Origin: Cycas panzhihuaensis
Taxonomy: Eukaryota > Cycadophyta
Direction: 5' to 3'
Length of the DNA: 64,000 nucleotides
Assembly: GCA_023213395.1 (NCBI GenBank)
Contig: CM041465.1
Location: 205,227,741-205,291,740 of the forward strand
Positions 54,479-64,000 of the stretch are shown here, in pieces. The translations under genes and the position numbers were made by a program. The notes beneath the pieces were generated by a model. The model was given only the letters and a program-made list of their open reading frames with translations, was not told the origin of the DNA and made no database searches. Numbering within the stretch: position 1 is the stretch's first letter; the number at the start of each line of letters is the position of its first letter.

Positions 54479-57400
54479 ACTTTGACCCTAATTTATAGGG
54501 TGGCATTACCCCATCATCCCTGGTGTATTCCCACTATGTTTACCTATCTTCATGTAAGATGTTTAGAGGGAAATGGCCAAAACCATGTCCAAAAACCATG
54601 GTTTTGACCTCACTCCTCTCTCTCTCTTTTTCTATAAATACCCATCCATTTTTAGAATAAAAGAGGAGCTTTTATATAATGAAATGCTACCAAATTTTGC
54701 TAAATCCCTTCTTAGTAGTTTTCCTTATATCTTAAGTGGTTTTAGAGCTTTTTTCTTAGTGATTTGTGATGCTTGATTATGGAATTTAGAATCCATATTT
54801 AGGCCTTTTCCTTTCTTACCTTTAGATTTACTTCTCCATATATCCATTGTTCCCTCTTATCTTAGTGTTCTACTAGTTATTAACACACTTTCTCTTCCAC
54901 AATACCTTTTGTTGTGCCTTCTCTTATTTTCAAAGCATTAGGAGAAACTTTAAGGCATGTTGGATATAGATGTTGCATTAATCTAAGGCTCATTCCATCT
55001 CTATCTTATTAGGTTTAAAATATACTTTGTATTTATGCTTACTAATTGGTTAAAATTATTTTTTTATTAAAATATAATAAAATAAAATAAAAGAGTTTTA
55101 TTTTAATTTCATATCATTTTTCTTAAGTTATTGTGGTATCTGTTGTGTGAACTAATTTGGAAGATCAAATTAGTTTTGATTTCCAAATTATTTTTCATTA
55201 TTTAAGTATTCAAAGTTAATTTTTAGGATAGAATTAATTTCAATCCACAAATTGATTATCATTAGATTGAGTTCTTCCTTCTCATTCCTCACTCATATTT
55301 ACAATCCATTGAAAGATTGGTAAAACATAGTTGTAAAACCATGGCAACTATAAGTAGAGAGGTGAATGAAAAGGAAGATATCCATATAAAGTGGCCATAC
55401 TCTTCCTCATAGAGTTCTATTCATCTTTGACATTCTTTTCTCATTAAAATTTTCTAGTTGTAGCAAAAATACTACTAGAATTTTGATAGATCCTCCAAAA
55501 TTGAATTTAAGCTTTCAATTTAATGGTTTAAATCATACGTGTTATATTTTATTTAATTTGTTGATCTTAATCTAAAATGGTTTTAATAAAGTAAAAGGAA
55601 AAAGTATTGCTTCTTAGCATCACTGAAAGATACCTACTTTATTCTTTTCTTTTTTTTCATTATTACATCATCTTTAAGCTATATGAAAAGAGAAAAAGAA
55701 TGAGTACATGTGTTTATTATTGGTTGAAGTTGATTAAATGATTTATTAGATCATTTATTAGAGATTTATTCTTATTTGCTTGGAGAAAGAAAATAGTTTC
55801 ATTTTATCAAGTTGCATTAGATCTCTTAGACTTCTTACTTTCTTTCATTTCTAGTAACTAGATCACAAAAAGATTAAAATGAAAGTGAAAGAATTGTAAT
55901 TAGGATAAATGTAAGAGCAACTAAAGAATTCATATTTTCTTTTATTTTCTTGTCTCAATTAGGGCATATCCTTTATTTTTTCACTTAATCTCATAAAAAG
56001 AAAAGAGAAAAAAAAAATCTGATTTTACTTTGCAGAGATGTATTAGTATATATTTTACATTTATTTGCATAGTTAGGTTATTTACATGCAATCATAAATG
56101 CCATTTGTAGTTGCAATTTAATGAATTATTTGACCTTCCAAACCTAGGAAAAATTAAGGCCCTATCATAGGAATAATTCTTATTAAGATTATCACTTTTA
56201 CACATGTTAATGGGTATCTTAAACGTTGTTACCTAACTATCAATCTATAGAGTGAGGGACCCAAGGTAATTGAGACCTTGTGGACATAAGGAGAACCTAA
56301 GTACAATTAGAGAGGGTGAGTTCAATGGTTGTTCTGAAGAAAAACTCCTTAGTTAAAAGCTATTATTTTTGGCCTAACATGCTCAAAGTTCACCTAGTGT
56401 CCCAATGGAGATGCATAATTGCATATAGTACTTAAGCCTCAAACAACATCATCTCAACACTAAGGACTATAGTTATATTAGAGATTTCTTATTTCATTAA
56501 GCCCCATTTCTTGAAATAATATTAACACACATCTCTAGCTTATCATATCCATTTAAATCAGATAATCTCTTTCTCACTTGGGAAGGAGGGCATTGAGTTA
56601 CATTTGAGATATCCCATTCTATCATCTTAGGGTAAAGGCTATGTACCTTTCTCTTGAGACATAATGCATACACCCCATCCCCACCATGAAACCAATCAAA
56701 TTATAATCTTGAAATATATGGATTGATCTTGTGACAAATGAATTTTAGTAGAGATATTATTATTAGTTTTAAAATAAGTGGTTATAAGCCCCAAACAAAC
56801 ATTGTATGAGGAAGTTATACCAATTTGAAGTACACTATATTAAATACAAATTTTAGGAGGTTAAATTTATTTTAAATTATTAGTTTTTATTAAGGCCAAC
56901 TCTATCTTAAAATAATATGATATTTCAGAAAGAATTTGATATGTAACTATATAAAAGGAGTGGTTGGGTAATTTGGAAGGTTAAGCATTTGGAGTTTATA
57001 TGTTCTCTTCACTCCTTCTAGAGGAGGTGTTATTTTAAAGGGTTCCTTTATATCAAAGAGGGATAATTTATTATAGAAGATATTATATTATCTTTATAAC
57101 TATTTAATAAATATAAGTTATATTGTTAGATGCTATTTTATTTTATTGTGAAGTTATCATATCTATTATTATTTTATTTCTTTGTGCATTACCATATTTT
57201 CTGTTATTTTAAGTTAATGTATATCAAAGTTGTTATTGGTAATATTTATCTTTCATTTTTAAATAAATATTATTTCTTAAATTTTTGTTACTATTTACTA
57301 TTGGAATCAATGAGTAAACTTGTAAGGTCCACCATTAACAACATGAGAGTGTGATCTTAATTAATTAGGGTTTAAAATAAAATAACTATAATTTGGGCAA

Positions 57401-60400
57401 TGAAAAGTATAGAATTTCAAAAATATAACTATAGGGTTGAGATAGCTAAACTTGCATCACTAAGTGATTATACTACATACTTTGAAGTAGAATTATAGAT
57501 ATTTTAATGATTTTAATTAAGGCTTATATATAGTAATCATTTTTAAGGCCAAAAATTAAATACTATAAATTATAATAACTATAGGTATCCTATTATCCTT
57601 AATTTTTTTATAATTAGGTGTGTATCCATAAAAAATGATTTTTATTAAATTAGATATTAGGATAAAAAGTTACCAATTTATTTTTAAAGGTACTACCACT
57701 ATCCACAAGACCATCATTTTATTATCAACTTTAAGAGGTAACCAAAATATATAGGTCTCTAAATTGCCTTAAAATAGATTTATTGGAACTATTTCCTTTA
57801 CTCCCTTTCTATCATTGGGGATAATATTTAGTATTTTTAAGAAGAATATAATATATTTTAATTTTAGTGGTAAAAATCTATTTTTTCCTTAAATTTCTAT
57901 TAATATTTTTAAAAATTTTCCAAATTCCTTTTTGATATTCATGAAAATTCAATAAAATGCAAGTATCATTTTTTTAATACAAATATGAAGAGCCATTTTA
58001 ATATTCTACTTTTCATTGGGGTCAATACAATTTGACCCATAGAATAGATGGATAATATAGAGGAAATTTATAATTTATGGCATATTTAAATAAAATTTAG
58101 TTTTAGGCCAATTCAATCACATTTGGAAGGAGAGGTTGCTGATTAGTGCACTAGCTAGTATAAGAAGATCCTTGTATTTTATATTTAGAGGCTCTTTTTA
58201 ATAGACCCCCTTAAGAAAATTGATATATAATATTGGGAAGAATGGAGCCAACAATGGCATGATTATCCTCTCTTAAGTGTTAAGGATGAATGTCAAAATA
58301 GGCAAAAAGGAAAAACACTTTATTAAATTTATGAGATGGGTTACAGGAAATAGCAACCATCCTATAACACTATTTAGACAAAACCAATATCAAGTTTGAA
58401 GAAGCATATAAACTAGAATCCAAAAGTCTAAAGGATATACACAATAAATACATCATAGAGGAAAATCCTATTTATAATGAATCTAAAGAGAAATAAAGTA
58501 GTATGCATAAATCGAGTAAGGAAGTATATACATTGAAGCAGTATGAAAATGAATCAGCTACAAAATTTGAGTAGAATATCAACTTAAATTAGGTAACTAT
58601 TATGAGTTCAAATCCTACTTTATATACATCCATTTAGTTTAGTTATCTTATAATTATACTTGAATTCCCATGTCACATAACTTTATAGAATCCCATCCTC
58701 CCTATACTAGGGATCCACTGTTGATGCCAAACCTAAACTCTTCAGATCTAACCTTTTTATAGGGAAAATCATGATCTTCCTTAAGGTCACATGATGTGAT
58801 GCTTATACATGAGGGGTAAGGAGGAGGGTGGGGTTGGGTAAGTTATTTTCTATGAATAAAATAGGCACACACTTAATAAAAATCCATTGAGCATTATCAC
58901 CAAGATCTTTCAAAGGGATATGACTTTAACATTCATAAAGATAACAACCCAAAAGTATATAAGAAGGTGTAAGAACATTTACATTACACAAAGAGGATTA
59001 TAAACATACATGAGCCCTTTAGTCATACATTATAATTTGGACTTCTTTATATACCCTCTCAATAAATATATGACAACTTACTAATAGACTATGATACCTC
59101 TATTAATAATTCTACATATTACACATCTACTATGCTTCCATTTGCATGTGTATTATCTCCATCAATACTTTTGTATACTTCTTTCTACAGATCTCCTTTT
59201 ACAACTCTCCTTCTCCCTCTTTCTTCTGCTCTCTTCAAACTTTTTCCTTAAGTCATACTTTTTTAAATTTGCAATAGTTCAACTTCTAACATTTTTGTAT
59301 TCTCATGAGTATTAATAATTCATAACCCTAATATATTACCACTTTACACACTCACAAATTCATTATTTCATGAACACTCAGTTTTATGACCCCTACATTT
59401 TTGTAGATTCTCACAACCTTAAAAACTTACCATTACATAAACTATTACTCATATACCTCTAGTTTACATCTTATAACTTTCTCCTTTCTTAAAGCTTCCT
59501 AATTCATGGAAACTTTATGAACTATTTGCCTCATGTGATCCTAGTAACTCTATGTCTTTGATGAATTTCATACTTCACAACTTCATAGACTTACCATCCC
59601 ATAACTTATCTCTTTGCTAAACCAAGGGATGGTATTAAGACCTCATTTAGGACATTTCATATCAAAGCAATTATGTTAAAAATAGAATTAGGAATGTGAA
59701 AGTTTATAAAATAAAGAGAAAAGATGAAGATATTATGTAGGACTACATGGAAATAAGAATTAGTACTAACATTGAAGGAACTTGAAATATTATAATTTAT
59801 AGTTGAAGAATTAGAGAAAGATAAAACCATGAGATACAAAGTCTTAAAAATGATTAATAAAGACTTATTGATAAGTTATAATCATCAATATAGTAGTAGG
59901 AAGTATTTAGTAGTAAAATATATTATTATGGAATTTGATGGAAGCCATGTAAGATGCAAGATTTGTTGGAGAAGTTAGAGTACTAGTCCCTGAGGGATGC
60001 TAAGAAGGTAGATTTTATTATATAGAGATTGACAAGATATGTTATAATATGGTGGAAGCATATGCAAGATAAGAGAAAAAAGAAGGGTAAATGGAAGACC
60101 GAGGCATAGAATAAGATGATAGATAGAGTTATGAATAAGTTTTAAAATGATGAGGAGGAGGAGGATGTATTTATTTATATAGGAAGAGGTATGTAGGAGG
60201 TCACATGAGGTAACATTACACTAAGGTGAGCTAAGTATCCATTGGTGTTATAAACTTTTGTTCCATTGGCAAAGGAAGCATATGTAAATGAGATCAAAGT
60301 GATTCATTATGGACCAATCTTAATGGAGATCAAGATCCCTTGATGATGAAGAGGATGAAGAGAATTAAAGGAAGTTCATAACTCAGGTTAAGACTTGCAT

Positions 60401-60822
60401 GATGTGAGTAGTTCATATAATTAGAATCCATAAGAATGAGGAAGTTTCAAGAAAGGAAGAAGTCACATAATGCAAAGCTAAGGTGTACAAGTAGTAGTTC
60501 ATAAAATGATAAGTTTAATAATTTATCCCCTTATACGAGCCTCATAACTTTGTGTCATTTGTTAATTCTACACTTTGTAACTTCATGGACTTACCATACT
60601 ACAACTTGTCTCTTTGATACTTCTCTTTTTTTTATAGACTTTTACTATGTGAGCTTACCATCCCATGCCCCTCACTTTGTAAACATATACCATTGTTATC
60701 ATATCACTTTACAAGCTTGTCCTCATGAACTTCTACCACACTACTTGAAGGAAAAATATGTATGGAGAATAAGGCAGAATATAAAAGAGATAATCTTAAA
60801 TAAATACATCATTGTTGCACAA
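54479..60822. other. Unassigned AT-rich DNA
   Basis: No gene, RNA or transposon domain recognised in about 6.3 kb. A promoter-like stretch, with repeated CT, then CTATAAATACCC, lies at about 54613-54648 on the plus strand, but no coding sequence follows. Open frames at 57130-57354, 59091-59315 and 60550-60828 are short, hydrophobic and compositional. Confidence 0.45.
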
Positions 60823-61142
60823 ATATGAGAGCCATTGTATTCAATCCATTGTAGTAAAGAGAGTTACAAATATCTAATATTATAAGTGGTGTCTAAAGGC
60901 ACCAGGGTTACACACCCCTCAAATTATATAGTTTAGAGGAAGAGGAAAACTCTTTAACACTTAAAATTTAAATAATAATAAAATAATATAAACTTAACTC
61001 AAAATAAACTTAACTTAAATTAACCAAACTTATCTTATACTTACCTACACATGTTGAACACCCATATGTGTAAATTGATGAAGATGAGCTATGCATTCCT
61101 AGTTAGAAGGTGAGAGAGGGGTGATGAGCATTAACCTCAATA
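60823..61142 (-). repeat. Probable 3' LTR of element I
   Basis: The minus strand begins TATTGAGGTTAATGC (TG changed to TA) directly after a clear polypurine tract. The left limit (TGAGAGCC, about 60826) is a guess based on TG/CA ends. The 5' LTR was not found and may lie beyond 64000. Confidence 0.5.
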
Positions 61143-61155
61143 TTCTCCCCCTTAA
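61143..61155 (-). promoter_or_regulatory. Element I polypurine tract
   Basis: The minus strand reads TTAAGGGGGAGAA, a textbook copia tract, and fixes the LTR start at 61142. Confidence 0.85.
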
Positions 61156-61255
61156 TGGTCATCACGAACAATGTCTTCTCTTTAAACTTATAGAATTTAT
61201 ACTTGAAAAAACTTTAAAATTCTATCTCTTAACTTGATCTTTATTAACTTGCTCT

Positions 61256-61923
61256 AACCTTGTATTAACATGTGTCCTTCTATCATGAAGTGGTGCAAAA
61301 AATCTATAAGTAAATGTAGCTGCAAAAAGTTGTAAATAAATGAAGCTTGATTCAAACATATATATGTAGCTATAGCTTTGACTTTGTCAACTGGAATATT
61401 AAGAAAACTTTGAACTTCAACTTTATCTTTTGAAAACTTTGTATTATGAATAACTATCATATCATTATATCTCTTCTCTATCATATCATAAGACTCATTC
61501 TCCCCCTCAAATAGAGGATCAGGTTCTTGTGCAACAAGTTGATCATGCATTTTATGTGAATCTTCCTTGATTTTGTTATTATAAAATACCTGTTCTCGTA
61601 CCTGTCTCACATGCTCAACAAAAGTAATATGAAATAAATTAAGGGTATCTCCCCCATAAGTAGAAATCAAAACATCCCATATGGATTTAGAAGTAGTTAA
61701 TTCATAAACTTTAGAAAAAAATATCATCATTCATAGTGCAAAATATTAAAGCTAATGCTTCACTATCTTTTTTAATATTTTCCTTAATATTAACATCATA
61801 GTCATCTTGTACATATTTCAAAAGATCATGTGTAATAAAATAATCTTATATTGTCCTATGCCATTATGAAAATTTATAGCCATCAAATGTAGGAAATTAC
61901 ACTTGATCATGATTGATTGCCAT
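61256..61923 (-). pseudogene. gag: Element I gag, with pol missing
   Basis: Copia gag on the minus strand, start at 61923 (MAINHDQV, then a stop, FPTFDGYKFS, a stop). The UBN2-type core is clear: KENIKKDSEALALIFC near 61735-61785, then KVYELTTSKSIWDVLISTYGG near 61650-61715, and further coding to about 61256. A run of seven T near 61724-61730 causes a one-base frameshift between the two. The stops after V, S and I are at expected Gln or Trp positions. Only about 100 bp separate the gag end from the polypurine tract, so protease and pol have been deleted. Confidence 0.8.
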
Positions 61924-64000
61924 TTTACAAAAAACTTTAGTGCATAAAAGGAAATATATTTTTACTAAGTAAAAAAGATCAATAAACTAATAAACATATA
62001 TGATTTCAAATAAACTTTTTGAAAGAAATGTAATTCCCTTTGGATAGTAAATGTAAATAAGGAAATGACCTTTTAAATAAGGATGAATAAAAAATACCTT
62101 TTAAATAAACGACAAACATATAAGATCTAATTTTAGATAGAATTTTGAAATATGATAAATGTATAAGTAAATATTTAATATAACTAAGATCATCTTAATT
62201 ATGCCTGAATTGAAACTTTAAAGATAAAAATGTAACAGTTCTTAAGATAATCCTATTAGGATATACTTGAATGCTTAAGTTTAATAGCTTCAAAGCTATA
62301 CTAAATGATATCAGAATAAAGTAAAACTTTACCAGTATGAAGATTAATGAAATTCCTATTCAATAGAACTAACCGTTTCGAAAATGGGTTCCTATAAGTT
62401 AGGATTTGAATGAACCAAAGGTATAGGCCTCTTTTTTAGGCTTGACAGGAGCCTAGGGCTCAAAATAGTATATAAATGTTAATACAAAGTGCATAGAATA
62501 CTATAAAATAATCAATTATAGTTTAGAAAACTGCTTAATATATTTTTAACTAAAAAATTTTGAGAAATAATATATAAAAAGTGTGTAATAATGGCGAGTT
62601 AAAGGCTATTAAGTACCTCTATTTTAATACTTTTGAAAACTAGTAAAAACACTTCAAAACTTATAAAAAATAATGTTAGTTTGAAGAGGAGTGAGTTAGC
62701 TTCCCAAAAAAATTGATAGAACTAAATTATAATGTCAAACAAAAAAGTTATAATAAAATTAGCGACAAGTACTTTTATGGTAAAAAGTTTAAAAAGTGCT
62801 AAAAAACATTAAAGTGTCACTTTAGTCAATTTAAATAATGATTAAAATAATTCTTAAAAAATAAAGTAAATGGATGATAATAAATTTTTTTGATAGTAGT
62901 CAACTACAAAATAGATCTGGGTGGAAAGTAATCTTCTGGTGATAAGATATAATCTATTAAAAAAGTGATTTTGTAAAAAGGTTTAAAATGGCTTTAAAAT
63001 TAAATGATCGACTTTAAACTGAATGAAACAGGGTCAAATCAACTCCAAATAGGTCATATAACCAGTCAAAATCAAATTTCAGAAAATTTTAGATGTAATG
63101 GGACTAGTTTTGTTAGAACCCGATGACCTAGTAAAACGTTATGGCAAAAAAATGCCAATTACCCTATGTAAAATGAAAAATTTTTTAAATAAAAAGGAAA
63201 AAAAAATTATAAACTTTTGTTGGCCTCTTTAATGATAAGTTAAGGTCATGTGAGGGCTTTAGGTGATTGGGGGCTAGAGTGTAAAGGGGCTAATATTTTT
63301 AAAATATAGATTTAAAAATTTATATATTATAATTCAAAATTTTAAAAAATTTATAAAAAAGAAATAAAATATTTTTGTCGCCAACTTGCTGTCACCAAGT
63401 TGTGTATGCATAGACGTCTATCAGGTGGTCATGCCTATGATGCAGTTGCACCTATTCCACTCCCAAGCCACCCTTCGTCGCCCTCCTACACTACTACTGG
63501 ACCAGATGTGAAGGATTTCTCAAGTAGATCAATAACGATGATGCCAAAGGGGAGATGCCAATAAGGATCTCTCCAAATCTCAGATATGGGCAGGTTTGAG
63601 TTGGTTTTTGTAAATAAAATATGGACTTTAATAGTAGGGGATTTAGGATTTGATTTGCTATGTGTGCCATCACTTGAATTAGTATATGCAAAGTACTTGA
63701 AATTGGTGGATAGATGGTTGTAGAGAGTAAGCAATCAAAGAACTAATATGGTGAATTTAGGTCATCCAGATTAGAAGAGGAATGGTCAGAAGCTTTCATC
63801 ATTAGATTTGAAGTAGGATATTGAATTTCATCTTGGTGAATTCCTTTAAGATAGGGGGCTTCAGAAATCACCCACTATTTTATCAGACAATGATAGGTAA
63901 AACTTTTGCAAGATGGATTTAGTTAAAGAAAATAATATTGATAGGCAACCCACTTCAAGTGGTAAGAAGAGGAATGATTCTTTGTTAGGTATATTGGATT
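61924..64000. other. Unassigned; probable leader of element I, then background
   Basis: No coding family seen. Upstream of the gag start this would be the element I leader, but no PBS or LTR is visible before the window ends. A GC-richer patch lies at 63375-63480 (repeated CACC and TCGCC). The overlapping frames at 63486-63734 match nothing known to me. Confidence 0.4.

Noticed and set aside
54377-54776. Possible small gene after the CTATAAATACCC box
   Set aside because: Two short frames overlap the end of the element H LTR or are compositional, with no conserved start context or motif. The box alone is not enough.
57130-60828. Short Phe/Leu/Tyr-rich open frames at 57130, 59091, 59657 and 60550
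   Set aside because: Expected by chance in T-rich DNA, with no domain, repeat or neighbour support.
63486-63734. Overlapping minus-strand frames in the GC-richer end
   Set aside because: Two frames open together, no recognised family, and the sequence is too short to judge.

Overview
The window looks like intergenic DNA from a large, repeat-packed plant nuclear genome. The evidence is several LTR retrotransposons of the Ty1/copia type primed by initiator tRNA-Met, one Ty3/gypsy relic, nested insertions and pronounced AT-richness. I found no convincing host gene, tRNA, rRNA, CRISPR array or bacterial feature. The species cannot be named from this sequence. CpG is scarce except in the youngest element.

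Layout. 1-7.5 kb: AT-rich unassigned DNA, a 1-kb TA microsatellite (1.35-2.35 kb), then a plus-strand Ty3/gypsy protease/linker relic (5.5-6.7 kb) and a duplicated 0.65-kb segment. 7.5-22.25 kb: copia element A (minus strand), split by the best-preserved element B (plus, 10562-18917, LTRs of 368 and 359 bp, target duplication ATACA). 24.3-32.3 kb: copia element C (minus), an old relative of B with a compound microsatellite in its leader. 33.4-43.9 kb: copia relic D (minus), broken in three by element E (plus, 34198-37926, internally deleted) and element F (minus, 38372-43721, target duplication TACTT). 43.9-47.4 kb: plus-strand Ty3/gypsy reverse transcriptase, RNase H and integrase relic holding a solo LTR of the F family. 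51.6-54.5 kb: element H (minus), an LTR element of 2.9 kb with no coding sequence. 60.8-61.9 kb: element I (minus), a copia gag whose pol is missing. The rest is AT-rich sequence with no recognised content.

How the parts relate. In the intact plan (B), one LTR-driven transcript would give Gag (UBN2-type domain and zinc knuckle), then protease, integrase, reverse transcriptase and RNase H. The PBS is next to the 5' LTR and the polypurine tract next to the 3' LTR. Every copy here is inactivated. Most in-frame stops fall where the family has Gln, Trp or Arg, which is the mark of C-to-T (or G-to-A) decay of methylated cytosine. B and C share an unusually long leader (3.2-3.4 kb) with a conserved block of about 450 nt just before gag. 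E keeps one reading frame across its deletion joints, so it may have worked as a non-autonomous element with a chimeric protein.

Limits: all alignments were done by eye. Boundaries given as approximate are uncertain by about 10-30 bp, and family names are kept to superfamily level.
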